DNA of 64,000 nt from positions 1,364,001 through 1,428,000 of the forward strand of contig NZ_CP014699.1 in assembly GCF_001642085.1 (NCBI RefSeq), given 5' to 3'. Origin of the DNA: Streptococcus pantholopis (GTDB lineage: Bacteria; Bacillota; Bacilli; Lactobacillales; Streptococcaceae). The notes beneath the pieces were generated by a model. It did no database searches, had not been told where the DNA came from, and was given only the letters and a program-made list of their open reading frames with translations. Both the position numbers and the translations under genes were made by a program. Below, piece after piece: positions 17,183 through 27,450 of this stretch; the first letter of the stretch is position 1; each line of letters starts with the position of its first letter.

Positions 17183-17230
17183 TAAAAACACCTGAAAGCT
17201 AAAATGCAATAGCCTTTTCAGGTGTTTTTT
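17183..17230. terminator. Bidirectional terminator between alaS and the nitrilase-family gene
   Basis: Stem AAAAACACCTGAAA / TTTTCAGGTGTTTTTT with an inner AGCT-type pair and loop around AAAATGCAAT. It has A- and T-runs on both sides and probably ends alaS transcription. I see nothing else in the 384-base gap 16934–17317. Confidence 0.8.
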
Positions 17231-17317
17231 ATCAAAACTGCTAGGTTCAAAAACAAGAAAAAACTGCTTTGCCAAAAGTTTTTTGATTCTGCAGCTGTCT
17301 GATGCAGTCCCGCATTT

Positions 17318-19948
17318 CTAACCTTTTAGCGGCAGATTATCTGCTACCGCTCCCAGCAAAGCAGAAATGGCTGATGGGTCTGTCCCTCCTGCCATAGCCA
17401 TTGTTGGCTTACCGCCTCCTCGGCCGGAGACAATAGGTGCCAATTGCTTAATCAGTTGGCCAGCAGGGACAGTGTCCTTCTTGCTGGCAACAAGAACGCT
17501 GACTTTTTCACCGATAGGAGCAGCCAGAACAAGAACATCTGAGTAATCTTTTTGCTTCCACTTATCCGCAAAAGTACGCAAAGCAGCGGCATCAGATGCC
17601 TGAACCTGAGCGGCAACATAAGTGATGCCCTTTGCTTCCTTAACATCTGTAAAAATTGACTCTGCCTGAACTGCAGCTGCTTTTTCCTTAAGTTCTGTAT
17701 TTTCCTTTTGCAGCTGACGAAGTTCTTCTAACAGACCTGTTACTCTGTGCGGAACATCTTTAAGCTGAGGAGACTTGATATTGAAAGCCACTGTTTTAAG
17801 AATATCTTCAGTCTCACGGTAAGCCGCAAAGGCCTGCGGACCAGTAGCAGCTAAAATACGTCGGGTACCAGAACCAATGCCTTCTTCTTTAAGAATCTTA
17901 AATAAACCAATTTCCGATGTATTTTTAAGGTGAGTGCCGCCGCACAGTTCGACAGAATAATCCCCGATTGTAACCACACGCACCTGCCGGCCGTATTTTT
18001 CACCAAAGAGGGCCAACGCCCCCATCGATTTAGCCGTATCAATGTCGGTTTCAATCGTTTTGACAGCAAGAGCCTTCCAAATTTGCTGATTCACTTCTTC
18101 TTCTATCTGACGAAGCTGATTTGGACTGACAGCTTCAAAGTGAGTGAAGTCAAAACGCAGAAAATCGGTTTCGTTGAGAGAGCCTGCCTGTCTTGCATGA
18201 TCGCCTAAAACATTATGCAGAGCGGCATGCAGCAAATGAGTTGCTGTATGATTAGCCATGACACGATAGCGTCTGTCATGATCAATTGCAAGTGTATAGG
18301 TCTGACCAACCGAAAGTTCAGATAAAATCTCAGCTGTATGGAGAGGCTGACCGTTAGGGGCTTTTTGAACATCTGTGATACGAGCTACAAGGTCGCCATC
18401 TTTATTTTTAATCACACCGTGATCGGCTACCTGACCGCCCATTTCTGCATAGAAAGGTGTTCGGTCAAAAACCAGAAAGGCCTGACCGTCTGCTGCAGTT
18501 TCTGCCCGTTCATTATGGACAATCAGAACTGATAAGTTGGCGGTTAATTCTTCTTTATCATAGTCAAAAACAGATGATTCAACAATACCGGATAATGTTT
18601 CATTCTGCATCCCCATCGATCCGCCTTTGACTGCACCGGCACGCGCCCGTTCCTGCTGCTCTTTCATGGCTGTCTGAAAACCATGGTGATCGATCTTAAA
18701 CCCTTGATCTTCGGCTAGTTCTTCTGTCAGTTCAACTGGGAAGCCATAGGTATCGTACAGTTTAAAGATTGCCTGACCGTCCAGAGTATCTTTGCCTTGC
18801 TGTTTCAGCTGGCTCAGAACCTGTTCTAAGTGAACTGTCCCTGCATCAATGGTTCTGGCAAATGTCTCTTCTTCACGCTTAATAATCTTTTCAATAAAAG
18901 CGTCTTTCTCAAGAACTTCGGGATAATATGAGGTCATAATCCGTCCGACAATGGAAACCAGCCGATAAAGGAAGGGGTCTTTAATCCCAAGCCGGCGTCC
19001 GTGCATAACGGCCCTGCGCAGCAAACGCCGCAGGACATAACCTCGACCTTCATTTCCCGGTAAAGCACCATCAGCAATCGCAAAGGTCAGAGACCGAATA
19101 TGGTCGGCAATGACTTTAAAACTCATATTATCGCCGTCTGGATCATAAACCTTGCCGGAAATCTTTTCCACTTCCCGGATTAAAGGAAGAAAAAGGTCCG
19201 TTTCAAAATTGGTTTTAGCCCCTTGGAGAATGGCTACCATACGCTCCAAACCCATACCAGTATCAATATTCTTGTTAGGGAGTTCCTTGTAGGCCGAACG
19301 CGGCAAATCCGGATCCGCATTATATTGAGATAAAACAATATTCCAAATTTCAATATAACGATCATTTTCAATATCTTCTGCCAGAAGGCGGATACCCATA
19401 TTGTCCGGATCAAAATCTTCCCCTCTGTCAAAAAAGATTTCTGTATCAGGGCCGGAAGGACCAGCTCCGATTTCCCAGAAGTTTCCCTCAAGAGGAATCA
19501 AGTGACTGGGGTCAACTCCGCAGGACAGCCAGCAATTGTAGGATTCCTTATCATCCGGATAATAAGTCATATAAAGTTTATCCTTAGGTAAATCAAACCA
19601 CTGAGGGCTGGTCAGCAGCTCGAATCCCCATTTGATTGCTTGTTCACGGAAATAATCACCAATCGAAAAATTCCCCAGCATTTCAAACATGGTATGATGA
19701 CGTGCCGTTTTACCGACATTTTCAATATCATTGGTTCGAATCGCTTTTTGAGCATTGGCAATACGAGGATTTTCCGGAACAACTGAACCATCAAAATATT
19801 TTTTTAGGGTGGCAACCCCCGAGTTAATCCACAGTAAAGTCGGATCATCCACTGGAATCAAATTAGCTGATGGTTCGATAGCATGCGCTTTTGTTTGCCA
19901 AAAATCCAGCCACATTTGCCGCACTTGGGCACTTGTCATTTCTTTCAT
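17318..19948 (-). CDS. alaS: Alanyl-tRNA synthetase
   Basis: Charges tRNA-Ala. The 876-residue protein has the class II catalytic core at the N terminus ([34 protein letters not shown]), a GLERM motif 3 region, the editing domain with [16 protein letters not shown] and CGGTHL metal ligands, and a C-terminal Gly-rich domain ([15 protein letters not shown]). A TTG precedes the ATG in frame; ATG 19948 with an AAAGGG upstream is the better start. A T-box leader with its own promoter starts 600 bp upstream, so expression should rise when tRNA-Ala is uncharged. Confidence 0.97.
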   Translation of the reverse strand: MKEMTSAQVRQMWLDFWQTKAHAIEPSANLIPVDDPTLLWINSGVATLKKYFDGSVVPENPRIANAQKAIRTNDIENVGKTARHHTMFEMLGNFSIGDYFREQAIKWGFELLTSPQWFDLPKDKLYMTYYPDDKESYNCWLSCGVDPSHLIPLEGNFWEIGAGPSGPDTEIFFDRGEDFDPDNMGIRLLAEDIENDRYIEIWNIVLSQYNADPDLPRSAYKELPNKNIDTGMGLERMVAILQGAKTNFETDLFLPLIREVEKISGKVYDPDGDNMSFKVIADHIRSLTFAIADGALPGNEGRGYVLRRLLRRAVMHGRRLGIKDPFLYRLVSIVGRIMTSYYPEVLEKDAFIEKIIKREEETFARTIDAGTVHLEQVLSQLKQQGKDTLDGQAIFKLYDTYGFPVELTEELAEDQGFKIDHHGFQTAMKEQQERARAGAVKGGSMGMQNETLSGIVESSVFDYDKEELTANLSVLIVHNERAETAADGQAFLVFDRTPFYAEMGGQVADHGVIKNKDGDLVARITDVQKAPNGQPLHTAEILSELSVGQTYTLAIDHDRRYRVMANHTATHLLHAALHNVLGDHARQAGSLNETDFLRFDFTHFEAVSPNQLRQIEEEVNQQIWKALAVKTIETDIDTAKSMGALALFGEKYGRQVRVVTIGDYSVELCGGTHLKNTSEIGLFKILKEEGIGSGTRRILAATGPQAFAAYRETEDILKTVAFNIKSPQLKDVPHRVTGLLEELRQLQKENTELKEKAAAVQAESIFTDVKEAKGITYVAAQVQASDAAALRTFADKWKQKDYSDVLVLAAPIGEKVSVLVASKKDTVPAGQLIKQLAPIVSGRGGGKPTMAMAGGTDPSAISALLGAVADNLPLKG

Positions 19949-19951
19949 CAA

Positions 19952-20373
19952 TATCCCTTTCTTTTACTCATGAGATTTTGCAGCAGCCTGATTGGCCTTA
20001 ACACAGCCGATAGCAGTAACTAAGGACATCACAAAATTCCCACTCCGCTATCAGGCTAAGCTGAAGGCATTGTCAGCTAGTCTTAAGCAATTTGCGCCAG
20101 CAGCGCCTCCTCTTGATAAAGCCGAAAATTCTTATTCCAAGCATCACCTTCAACTGACAGTTCAAACTCCCTGACAATCTGAAAACGACTGTGCCGGCAA
20201 GTTCAGTATCAAATTTAGGAAAAAAGTCAGCATCTTTTTGCTTATTTGGGAGCTTCCATAAATACCTGTCACAATATAGCGGGAATTTCCTCAACCATCT
20301 TTAATAGCAAACTGACCGCCTAAGGTCCAAAATTTTTGCTTTATGTAAAAAATTTGTTCATACTGCTGCTTTC
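19952..20373 (-). other. Gap between T-box terminator and alaS with possible gene remnant
   Basis: This stretch of about 420 bases separates the T-box terminator from alaS, which is unusually long for a T-box leader. Two frames on the minus strand carry protein-like fragments that break off: one from 20294 (RYLWKLPNKQKDADFF) and one ending at about 20088 (FELSVEGDAWNKNFRLYQEE, then a stop). This looks like an eroded gene, but I cannot name a family. Confidence 0.3.
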
Positions 20374-20555
20374 AAAAAAACAAGTCCATTTCACGAAGGG
20401 CGAAAACCGCGGTACCACCTTCATTCAATGAACTTGTCATTCTCTTTATTTTTTTAATTGTCTGTATTGAGCAGCAAGATAGACTTGTTTACGGCAGTTT
20501 TCACCCTCCACTGCCTCTCTGAAGTAAACCTATAAGCACTATCCATTCTCAATTA
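20374..20555 (-). promoter_or_regulatory. T-box riboswitch leader (alanine)
   Basis: The conserved T-box sequence AAGGTGGTACCGCG is at 20421–20408 on the minus strand. The competing terminator pairs 20436–20418 (CAAGTTCATTGAATGAAGG) with CCTTCGTGAAATGGACTTG and ends in seven T residues (20380–20374). Upstream, AGAGAGGCAGTGG and GGGTGAAAACTGCC fit Stem I. Two adjacent GCT codons (20475–20470) are candidates for the alanine specifier, but I could not fold the specifier loop with certainty. Uncharged tRNA would favour the antiterminator and alaS transcription. Confidence 0.88.
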
Positions 20556-20561
20556 CACTTT

Positions 20562-20590
20562 ATTATACTTATTTTTAAAACCGCAGTCAA
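20562..20590 (-). promoter_or_regulatory. Promoter of the alaS T-box leader
   Basis: TTGACT (20590–20585), exactly 17 bp, TATAAT (20567–20562) on the minus strand. It starts immediately after the prsA stop codon, so the leader is independent of prsA. Confidence 0.8.
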
Positions 20591-20595
20591 GCCAT

Positions 20596-21588
20596 TTATT
20601 CCGATTCGGCTTCAGTGGTTGTCTCTGCCGCAGTTGTCGAATCTGCTGTAGTCGTCGCAGCATCAGAACTGCTTGAGGAACTGCTTGTTGCATACTCTGA
20701 AAGAATATCGGCAAAAGCATCATCCTTAATTTTAACATTAGCTTTTTCAAGGGCAGCGGCAATCACCTGATTTTGGAAGCTTGTATCATTTTCATACTGC
20801 GCCATAATAATTTTTTTCAGCGATTTCTTATACGTTTTCCAATCAGAATCCTTCTCAGTTTTCTTGATAGTCTTAACGATATAGTAGTCAGATGAAGTTG
20901 AATAAGCAGAAGCATTTACAACAGGAATAACATCTGAGATACCGCCTTCGTCAAGATCAAAAGCTGCATTCCTCACTTCTGCTGGCAGGGTTGTATCCGC
21001 TGAATCAAATGTGTACTCATATTTGCTGTCGTCAGCTGTCGTCTTTTCTTTAGCAATAGCTGCAAAATCAGCACCATCTGCCTTAACTTCAGAAAGAACA
21101 GAATTGGCTGTTTCTTCATCAGTTAATTTAATGACTTGGGCAGTTGTTTCCGGATTGTAATTTTCATAAGCTGATTTGTAATTCTCATCTGTCAGCTCTT
21201 TTTTAGCCGCCTGTTCAACAGCATACTCCACCAGCATTGTCGTGCGAATCTGCTGCTTGTAAGACTCTTCGGTCAAACCGGCTGCTGCAAGAGCATTAGA
21301 GAAAGAGGAGCCATAGCTGGCTGCTGTTTTATTGTAACTTTCTGTCACTTTTTTATCTGAGACTTTATCACCGTATTGGTCCTCAAACACTTTAGTCAAA
21401 ACAAGTGACAGCATAGATTGTTTCGCTGCGCTCGTATTCTTAACTTCCTTATAAAAATCGGCAACAGTGATTGTATCACCTTTCATTGTGATCAGGTCTG
21501 TGTCTTCATTCGTCGAAGAACAGGCAGCCAGAGTTGCAGCTGAAAGCAGTGTCACAAGACCTGTTAGAATTTTCCCACGTCTTTTCAT
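20596..21588 (-). CDS. prsA: Foldase lipoprotein PrsA (peptidyl-prolyl isomerase)
   Basis: Extracytoplasmic lipoprotein that helps fold secreted proteins. The signal peptide ends in the lipobox LAAC with the lipidated Cys at residue 23. The central region (about residues 135–245) corresponds to the PpiC-like rotamase domain, and the helical N- and C-terminal parts form the chaperone cradle. The C-terminal tail of about 40 residues is Ser/Thr/Ala/Glu rich and probably disordered. A TTG one codon upstream is in frame; ATG 21588 with AAAGGAG is preferred (330 residues). It follows the O-methyltransferase gene by about 140 bp, as in other streptococci. Confidence 0.93.
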   Translation of the reverse strand: MKRRGKILTGLVTLLSAATLAACSSTNEDTDLITMKGDTITVADFYKEVKNTSAAKQSMLSLVLTKVFEDQYGDKVSDKKVTESYNKTAASYGSSFSNALAAAGLTEESYKQQIRTTMLVEYAVEQAAKKELTDENYKSAYENYNPETTAQVIKLTDEETANSVLSEVKADGADFAAIAKEKTTADDSKYEYTFDSADTTLPAEVRNAAFDLDEGGISDVIPVVNASAYSTSSDYYIVKTIKKTEKDSDWKTYKKSLKKIIMAQYENDTSFQNQVIAAALEKANVKIKDDAFADILSEYATSSSSSSSDAATTTADSTTAAETTTEAESE

Positions 21589-21729
21589 CAATAGTAAACT
21601 CCTTTTTATATTTGGACTAATGGCTTCTCAATCTAGGAAAAAAGTGCGCATCAGCACATCTGATAAAAGCCGCACTCATCAGCATCAGTCACTAACTCCC
21701 CCATTATAACATACTTTCTTAAATTTTAC

Positions 21730-22446
21730 TTAATCTAAACCAGAAGGCAGGCAGATTTTTGCTGTATTTTTTCGAATAAGCAGCAGACCGTCACTGAGAG
21801 GAAGCAGACTGACCGTCAAATCCGGATGCCTGAGAACTGCTGCCAGCAGACGCTGCAGGCCGCGGTGAATCGCCCGCTGTCCTCTGGCAATTTCTTCTAT
21901 CGGCTTAAGGGTATCGCCCCCCTGAAAAATATCATCTATAATGACAGCACCCCCCACTTCGAGCCGATCAAAAACAGCAGGGAGCAGCTCTATATATTTC
22001 GACTTGGCGGAATCCATAAAGACAAAGTCAAACTCTTCCTCTAAAACCGGCAGCACTTCAGCTGCATCTCCCTTGATAAGAGTAATCTGTTCCTTCAGAT
22101 CATAGGCAGCAACATTTTTTTGAGCCAGCGCAAACATTTCTGCATGGCGCTCAATACTAGTGATTTTAGCTTCAGGAACATTGGCTGCCATCAGGAGAGC
22201 TGAATAGCCAATTGCAGTCCCGATTTCAAGAATCTTTTGTGGCGCTGTCATCTGGAGATAGAAACGAAAATAGGCAGCAACTTCCGGCTGGATAATCGGG
22301 ATATTCTCCTGCTGGGCAAACTGCTCTAAGTCAGCTAAGCAGCCGGTATTAGGCTTCTGCTGAGTCCGTAAATAATCAACTATTTCTTCTTTGACAATAG
22401 GCCGCCTCATATTGGGATTAGCCTTTTTACTATACAATTTAACCAT
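21730..22446 (-). CDS. SAM-dependent O-methyltransferase (class I, CCoAOMT-like)
   Basis: A 238-residue Rossmann-fold methyltransferase. The SAM-binding motif ILEIGTAIGYSALLMA is followed by ITSIERHAEMFALA and the acidic DFVFMDSAKSKY and VIIDDIFQGG metal-binding segments typical of the YrrM/TrmR family, which methylates hydroxyuridine in tRNA. It begins right after pepF. There is no ribosome binding site; instead a TATAAT lies eight bases before the ATG, so the mRNA may be leaderless. Confidence 0.88.
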   Translation of the reverse strand: MVKLYSKKANPNMRRPIVKEEIVDYLRTQQKPNTGCLADLEQFAQQENIPIIQPEVAAYFRFYLQMTAPQKILEIGTAIGYSALLMAANVPEAKITSIERHAEMFALAQKNVAAYDLKEQITLIKGDAAEVLPVLEEEFDFVFMDSAKSKYIELLPAVFDRLEVGGAVIIDDIFQGGDTLKPIEEIARGQRAIHRGLQRLLAAVLRHPDLTVSLLPLSDGLLLIRKNTAKICLPSGLD

Positions 22447-22454
22447 AATATTTA

Positions 22455-22482
22455 ATTATAACAAAAAGCACTTGGGTTTAAA
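22455..22482 (-). promoter_or_regulatory. Promoter placing the O-methyltransferase start at +1
   Basis: Minus strand TTTAAA (22482–22477), 16 bp, TATAAT (22460–22455), then only eight bases to the ATG at 22446. Transcription would begin at or next to the start codon. The promoter overlaps the end of the pepF reading frame region. Confidence 0.5.
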
Positions 22483-22483
22483 G

Positions 22484-24277
22484 TCAGCTGTTTCTAACTA
22501 ACTTTTCCAATTCTTCCAAACGTTTTTCAAAGACAGCAAAGGCAGTGTTAAGATAAGCTTCATCAGTCATATCCAGTCCGGCTTTTCGAATAACATTGAG
22601 CGCATCCTCCGAATTCCCAGCCTTTAGAAAAGTCAGATAATTAGCCTTATCTTCCGCCCGTCCATGCATTATTTTATCCGCTAAGTAATTAGCCGCTGCA
22701 AAACCTGTCGCATATTGGTAAACATAATAATTATAATAAAAATGCGGAATCCGTGCCCATTCATAGCGAATCAGACGATTATCCTCTTTTGACAAACCGT
22801 AGTATTTCTCATTCAGTTCTGCATAAAGGCTGCTAAGATAGTCGCTGGTTAGGACCTCGCCGTTTTGATCGGCCTCATGAATCAGCTGTTCAAATTCAGC
22901 AAACTGAGTCTGGCGGAACACGGTTCCTTTAAAACCATCTAAGTAATGATTAAGAACGGCAAAGCGCTCGCTGTCCGAAGTCGCTTCCTGCAGAAGAGCT
23001 TCAGTCAGAATATTTTCGTTAGTTGTAGAAGCGATTTCTGCCAGAAAGATACTATAATCGCCGTAAACATATGGCTGATTTTCTCTAGTGAATGTTGAAT
23101 GCATGCTGTGGCCGGTTTCATGCACCAAAGTGAACAGATTATCTAAGGTGTCCTGCCAGTTAAGCAGCATAAAGGCATTGGTATCATAAGAACCACCTGA
23201 GTAAGCACCGGAACGTTTCCCCTTATTTTCATAAACATCAATCCAACCTTGGTTAAAAGCCCGGTGAACATGTTCCGAATACTCTTTGCCAAAAACAGCA
23301 AGGACTTGTGCTGCTTTATCGCGTGCAGCCGGATAGCTGAAAGACCGGTCTGTCTGTGACAGGGGCGTATAAAGGTCATACATTTTCAGGTCATCAAGTC
23401 CGAGGATGGTCTGCCGCAGCCTCACATAGCGACGAAGCAGAGGCAGATGGTTATTAACAACCTTAATCAAAATCTCATAAACACTTTCAGGGATAAAGTC
23501 GGCTGACAGAGCTGCTTGGCGCGCACTGCTGTACCGGCGAACCCGCGCCTGATAATTATGACTCTTAACCGCTGTCTGCAACGTTTTGGCATAAGTATGC
23601 TGATACTGTTCATAGACAGCGTACATGGCTTCATAAGCTTGTTTGCGGACAGAACGGTCTTTTGACTCCATCAGGCTGATAAAATTCCCATGAGTCAGCT
23701 GTACTTCCTGGCCGTCACTGTTGGTAACAAAAGGTAAAACGATGTCCGCATTGTCAAGAATTTCAAAGGTCTCACCGGCAGCACCAAAAATCTCCTGAGC
23801 ACCGGCCAGAAGTTCTTCTTCAGCCTGCGATAAAACATGAGGCTGCCTGCGGAAAAGATTGTCGAAAAAATGACTGTAAGCCGACAGAGCTGGTGTTTCA
23901 GCCATAAAAGCAGCAAAATCATCCTGCGGCAAAGTCAGCAATTCCGGTTCATAAAAGGCAAAAGCCTCACTGAACTGTGCATAAAGTGCTGTCGCTTTAG
24001 CCTGAAACTCTTGATATTTCGCCACCGTCGTATCCTGATCATTTTTCATTGAGGCGTAAACATAGACCTTTTCCACACGTCGGGATAGAGCCAACTGCGC
24101 TTCTGTAATTTCAAGAAGTTTTTGACCGGATTCCAGCAGCTGACCGGCATACTTACCAGCTGCCGCAATTTCAGCCGCCAGCTCCTCTACTTCTTTTTCC
24201 CAAGCACCGTCAGTCGGAAAAACAGTCGTTAAATCCCACTGATACTCTTTAGCTATATGACTGCGATTATCTGACAT
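22484..24277 (-). CDS. pepF: Oligoendopeptidase F
   Basis: Cytosolic M3-family zinc metallopeptidase that trims oligopeptides. The zinc site is in [11 protein letters not shown] (HExxH) with the third ligand Glu in [11 protein letters not shown]. The length is 597 residues from ATG 24277, which has AAAGGAG directly upstream; the frame continues seven codons further but without a ribosome binding site. It sits next to coiA, the usual streptococcal arrangement (pepB/pepF). Two tandem repeat elements separate it from coiA, with the repeat end 18 nt before the start codon. Confidence 0.95.
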   Translation of the reverse strand: MSDNRSHIAKEYQWDLTTVFPTDGAWEKEVEELAAEIAAAGKYAGQLLESGQKLLEITEAQLALSRRVEKVYVYASMKNDQDTTVAKYQEFQAKATALYAQFSEAFAFYEPELLTLPQDDFAAFMAETPALSAYSHFFDNLFRRQPHVLSQAEEELLAGAQEIFGAAGETFEILDNADIVLPFVTNSDGQEVQLTHGNFISLMESKDRSVRKQAYEAMYAVYEQYQHTYAKTLQTAVKSHNYQARVRRYSSARQAALSADFIPESVYEILIKVVNNHLPLLRRYVRLRQTILGLDDLKMYDLYTPLSQTDRSFSYPAARDKAAQVLAVFGKEYSEHVHRAFNQGWIDVYENKGKRSGAYSGGSYDTNAFMLLNWQDTLDNLFTLVHETGHSMHSTFTRENQPYVYGDYSIFLAEIASTTNENILTEALLQEATSDSERFAVLNHYLDGFKGTVFRQTQFAEFEQLIHEADQNGEVLTSDYLSSLYAELNEKYYGLSKEDNRLIRYEWARIPHFYYNYYVYQYATGFAAANYLADKIMHGRAEDKANYLTFLKAGNSEDALNVIRKAGLDMTDEAYLNTAFAVFEKRLEELEKLVRNS

Positions 24278-24295
24278 AAAAACTCCTTTTAACAC

Positions 24296-24410
24296 CAAGA
24301 TACAAAGGCCGTATAAAGCTCACAGCAAAAATAGGAAAACTGACGAAGAGTCGTTAAGACTCTAGGAAGTTTTATCTTTTTTGCAAAGAGCTTAGGCCGC
24401 GCGTTCAATT
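24296..24410 (-). repeat. Modular intergenic repeat upstream of pepF (115 bp)
   Basis: Complete copy with the variant stem AAGCTC/GAGCTT and second stem GCAAAAA/TTTTTTGC, plus GGCC/GGCC. Its core is a hairpin AAAACT…AGTTTT enclosing GAGTC/GACTC. The CAAGATAC end is 18 nt from the pepF start. Confidence 0.85.
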
Positions 24411-24413
24411 CAC

Positions 24414-24620
24414 CAAGATACAAAGGGCGTTAAAAACGCAAAAGGAAAATAGGCGGTAAGTCCGAAATCTTCGATTTCGCAGACGCACCCCTGCCAGAAC
24501 GACTAGAAAGGTGCGGCTGGTAATCAGTGACTTAAGACCTCAGTTTATAAGGTTTCTTTACTGTCCTATTACCAAATTTGGGCGGTTATACGGTATCCCC
24601 GCAGCGTTTAAACCTCTATT
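24414..24620 (-). repeat. Modular intergenic repeat, second copy upstream of pepF
   Basis: Head-to-tail with the previous copy. Stem type AAACGC/GCGTTT, with part of the 104-bp module (GGTAAGTCCGAAATCTTCG) inside. The far end has drifted (GCGTTTAAACC instead of GCGTTTAGGGC). The remainder of the gap to 24811 holds AT-rich sequence with nothing recognised. Confidence 0.75.
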
Positions 24621-24811
24621 CTGCTTATTAAGGCTGACTAATCCCTCAGCTTTTTTCTTTTCAAATTTTAGAGACAGTTATTTGCATCTTGTCATTTACT
24701 GTTTTATTTTACCATAAAAATGACTTGGTCGGTTTAAGCAAAAACTATTCGGCAATAAAAATGCAATTCATAAATAGCCAGACTGTATGGCAACTTTGAT
24801 AGCTGACAGCT

Positions 24812-24847
24812 AAAAAGACCCTGACTTTTGTATGCAGAGTCTTTTTC
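24812..24847. terminator. Terminator after coiA
   Basis: AAAAAGACCCTG and CAGAGTCTTTTT form a 12-bp stem with one mismatch and an 11-base loop; T-runs occur on both strands. It ends coiA transcription (minus strand). Confidence 0.75.
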
Positions 24848-24927
24848 TTAAATAATATTTCCAGTTTCTTTTGAAGGCAGTTTCTAGTGAATTTTTGTCT
24901 TTTCACTGTCCACTGCAGGGAAGGATG

Positions 24928-25887
24928 TCAATTTAACCAGGATTTAGATTTTTGATAATAGGCAGGCGGAAAGAGTCTTTGTTCTTTTTTAGCACCTTGT
25001 TTGCGATAATAGGCAAAAAAAGCCTGACGAAAGTCTGATAAGTCTTGATGTATCTGGCAAAATCGCTGGCTGCCCGCAAAAGGACGGACCTGCGGGTAAA
25101 AATCGTTCAGGTCTTTTACCAATAAATTGGATCCCTGCAAATAAGCCTTCTCCTGCCTCTTCCTCCATCTAGAATGGCCATAATAGAGCTGCTTTTGGAT
25201 ATAGAACAAAAGCTGGCTGTCCATTTTTACTTTATAAGAAACAAGCGGCTGAGCTTTGAAAGGGAGGCGCAAAAAATCCAGAAGATGGCCTGTAAACGGA
25301 CAGGTCTTTGTTAAATAATGCAGCTTGCCGTGTAAATCTTCGTAAATTAAGTACTTCAGGCGAAGTTCCTGCCTTTTTCGGTCTAATTCCCAATAATGAA
25401 AACCCATATTTTGTGAAAAACACAGAAAATGTTTCTGCAGTTCAGTAATAGACTGTCCCAGCCACAAACGCTGGCCTGACAGCCACAAAACCTGATAACC
25501 TGCACCAAGGTAGGTCTGGGTCCGTTCTTTTAGGCGTTTAGATGGTAAAGGACTGCACTGCACTTCTAAAGCCAGCCGATGGTTGACCATGAGATCAGCT
25601 ATCAGACCGGAGTCCGGTAAAAACTGCTCTACACTGACTTTTTCTGTCCGAGAAAGACTCCTGTAAAGCTCTGCCTTTAAGCTCAGATGCTCTGCTGACT
25701 CATTTTCATGGTAAAAACGGCAGATTTCACGGCTGATATGAGCAAAATAGGGCCGAATAATCTGACCTGAACGCAATTGCAGCGGAGCCCTGCAGGCCGG
25801 GCAAAAAAAGGCTTTGTCTTTAGTGGGAGAATCCCTTAATAAATTGACAGTTTTTCCCTTATCATCAAGTGCAACTAACATGAACAC
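24928..25887 (-). CDS. coiA: Competence protein CoiA
   Basis: Late competence protein needed for transformation in streptococci, thought to act on incoming DNA. The 319-residue protein starts with a zinc-ribbon-like CPAC pair (FFCPACRAPLQLR), then a nuclease-like region with SAEHLSLKAELYR and LALEVQCSPLPSKRL that fits the restriction-endonuclease-like fold of CoiA. A ComX-type box TTCGAATA lies 13 bp before the start codon. It is the neighbour of pepF as in other streptococci. Confidence 0.93.
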   Translation of the reverse strand: MFMLVALDDKGKTVNLLRDSPTKDKAFFCPACRAPLQLRSGQIIRPYFAHISREICRFYHENESAEHLSLKAELYRSLSRTEKVSVEQFLPDSGLIADLMVNHRLALEVQCSPLPSKRLKERTQTYLGAGYQVLWLSGQRLWLGQSITELQKHFLCFSQNMGFHYWELDRKRQELRLKYLIYEDLHGKLHYLTKTCPFTGHLLDFLRLPFKAQPLVSYKVKMDSQLLFYIQKQLYYGHSRWRKRQEKAYLQGSNLLVKDLNDFYPQVRPFAGSQRFCQIHQDLSDFRQAFFAYYRKQGAKKEQRLFPPAYYQKSKSWLN

Positions 25888-25899
25888 CCTCCACCTTAT

Positions 25900-25907
25900 T
25901 ATTCGAA
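25900..25907 (-). promoter_or_regulatory. ComX (SigX) box of coiA
   Basis: Minus strand TTCGAATA preceded by a run of T, one base from the TACGAATA consensus and identical, including the T-run, to the box in front of comEA (54225–54218). It would bring coiA under the alternative sigma factor ComX. Confidence 0.75.
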
Positions 25908-25967
25908 AAAAACTTTCATTTTAAAAAATAAGCTTGTTTTGCGAATAAGTCTGTTTGAGCCCTTTAT

Positions 25968-25994
25968 AAAAAACCTCCCGAAAATTGCGGGAGG
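25968..25994 (-). terminator. Terminator of nagB
   Basis: CCTCCCG and CGGGAGG pair around a seven-base loop and are followed on the minus strand by TTTTTTAT. Eighteen bases beyond the nagB stop codon. Confidence 0.85.
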
Positions 25995-26012
25995 CTTGGC
26001 CTTGATTAGTCA

Positions 26013-26714
26013 CTATAATAAGGAAGCGGCTTCTTCATCCAGAATAACAACCGTATCACTATGTTTTTGTAAAACACTGGCCGGAAGCATCTCGCTTACA
26101 GGACCTTTTATCATCTGCGCTGCTGCTTCTGCTTTTTGCCGGCCGTAAGCCATCAGGACAATGGTTTCTGCGGCCATAATGGAGGCAATCCCCATAGAAA
26201 GAGCTTGCTTTGGAACATCTGACGGCTTATCAAAAAAGCGGGCATTAGCCTGAATTGTTTCGTCAGTCAAATCCACCAAGTGAGTCTGCGAGTCAAAAGA
26301 TGTCCCTGGTTCATTAAAACCGATATGGCCGTTTGAGCCTAGCCCCAGAATTTGAAAATCAATAGGATATTGTTTAAGAAGCTGATTGTAGCGTCTGATT
26401 TCGGCATCGCTGTCTGCGGCACTGCCGTCAGGCAAAAAACTGTCTTTGAAGGGTTTAAACTTAAATAAGACCTCATTCATAAAAAAATGGTAAGATTGGG
26501 GGTCATCAGCCGCCAGCCCCACATACTCGTCCAGATTAATACTTCTTATTTCTGAAAAATCAAGGTCGCTGGCAACTATTTTTTGATAGAAAGCCAAAGG
26601 CGTGCTTCCGGTAGCTAAACCCAGTGTTTTAGCTCCGGCTGCCAGTTTTTCTTTCAAAAGATTAAAAGCCAGCTGAGCGCCTTCTTCCTGATCCTTTACC
26701 GTGAAAACTTTCAT
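26013..26714 (-). CDS. nagB: Glucosamine-6-phosphate deaminase
   Basis: Converts glucosamine-6-phosphate to fructose-6-phosphate and ammonia. Family motifs: [10 protein letters not shown] (phosphate binding), NLDEYVGL, and [14 protein letters not shown] with the catalytic Asp/His/Glu set. From ATG 26714 the protein is 233 residues, the length of the short Gram-positive form lacking the allosteric C terminus. AAAGGAGG precedes it. Two NagR-type operators upstream suggest induction by amino sugars. Confidence 0.95.
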   Translation of the reverse strand: MKVFTVKDQEEGAQLAFNLLKEKLAAGAKTLGLATGSTPLAFYQKIVASDLDFSEIRSINLDEYVGLAADDPQSYHFFMNEVLFKFKPFKDSFLPDGSAADSDAEIRRYNQLLKQYPIDFQILGLGSNGHIGFNEPGTSFDSQTHLVDLTDETIQANARFFDKPSDVPKQALSMGIASIMAAETIVLMAYGRQKAEAAAQMIKGPVSEMLPASVLQKHSDTVVILDEEAASLL

Positions 26715-26730
26715 TATCCGTCCTCCTTTT

Positions 26731-26771
26731 GGTCTATACCGAAGTGCTATCTTCAGTATATGGTATAGACC
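26731..26771 (-). promoter_or_regulatory. Two NagR/DasR-type dre operators upstream of nagB
   Basis: GGTCTATACC (26731–26740) and GGTATAGACC (26762–26771) both fit GGTNTANACC and are inverted copies of each other, 31 bp apart. This matches the GntR-family NagR sites described for nagAB/glmS in S. mutans. The nearer site overlaps the region just upstream of the nagB ribosome binding site. Confidence 0.8.
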
Positions 26772-26801
26772 GATTTTTGTCAAGAAAAAACAGAAAAAAT
26801 C

Positions 26802-27299
26802 TTAGTGCTCAATCAAGCCCCCCAAGAATTGGCCGACATAATAAGCAAATAAGGCTGCTAGCAATCCAACAAACAGTGTACGCAGGATTTCTTTGACCCT
26901 GCTTTCCTCGGTAATAGTCCCTTTAACTAGGCCAAGCAGTATCAAAGCAACAGAGACTAAGAGGCAGGCCAAGGAAAAAGTGTGATTCTGAAAAATCGGC
27001 CATCGATCCAGTAATAAATAAGATAGCAAAGGAATGAGTCCAAAGAGATTGAAGGATACAAAAGTCACCAAGGCGTTTTTTAAGGCCCGTCTGCTATCAA
27101 CACTTTTGTCAGTGGTTGAACTTAAATAGTCTCCCGCAGCCATAGAAAAACCATCTGCAAAAAGATTAGAAAATCCCAAAACGATAATCGCTGCCAAGCC
27201 TAAATTTCCCCCTACAGAACCAGCTACAACTGCGAAGGTCGTAATGATGCCATCCATACCGCCGTAGACAATCGATTTTGCATAATTTCTGATAAGCAT
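26802..27299 (-). CDS. VIT1/CCC1 family membrane protein
   Basis: A 165-residue protein with about five membrane segments. The N terminus KSIVYGGMDGIITTFAVVAGSVGG and FADGFSMAAGDYLSS are the hallmark segments of the VIT/CCC1 family of iron or manganese transporters. It is shorter than the common 230-residue form because the cytoplasmic insert between the first helices and the later ones is small. It faces queA divergently. Substrate is not inferable beyond a divalent metal. Confidence 0.85.
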   Translation of the reverse strand: MLIRNYAKSIVYGGMDGIITTFAVVAGSVGGNLGLAAIIVLGFSNLFADGFSMAAGDYLSSTTDKSVDSRRALKNALVTFVSFNLFGLIPLLSYLLLDRWPIFQNHTFSLACLLVSVALILLGLVKGTITEESRVKEILRTLFVGLLAALFAYYVGQFLGGLIEH

Positions 27300-27450
27300 A
27301 AAATCACCCTTTCATTTTAGTTTTATTATAACATTTATTTAGAATCATTACAAATAACCATTCTGTTATTTTGCTTTAAACTCATATGTCCTTATTTTCT
27401 TTCTTCGTGTTATAATAGAAAGGCTGACTATTATGTATATAGGAGAAATA

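Noticed and set aside
17075..17275. 66-codon minus-strand frame (MAKQFFLVFEPSS onward)
   Set aside because: It runs through the strong terminator hairpin at 17183–17230 and has no ribosome binding site.
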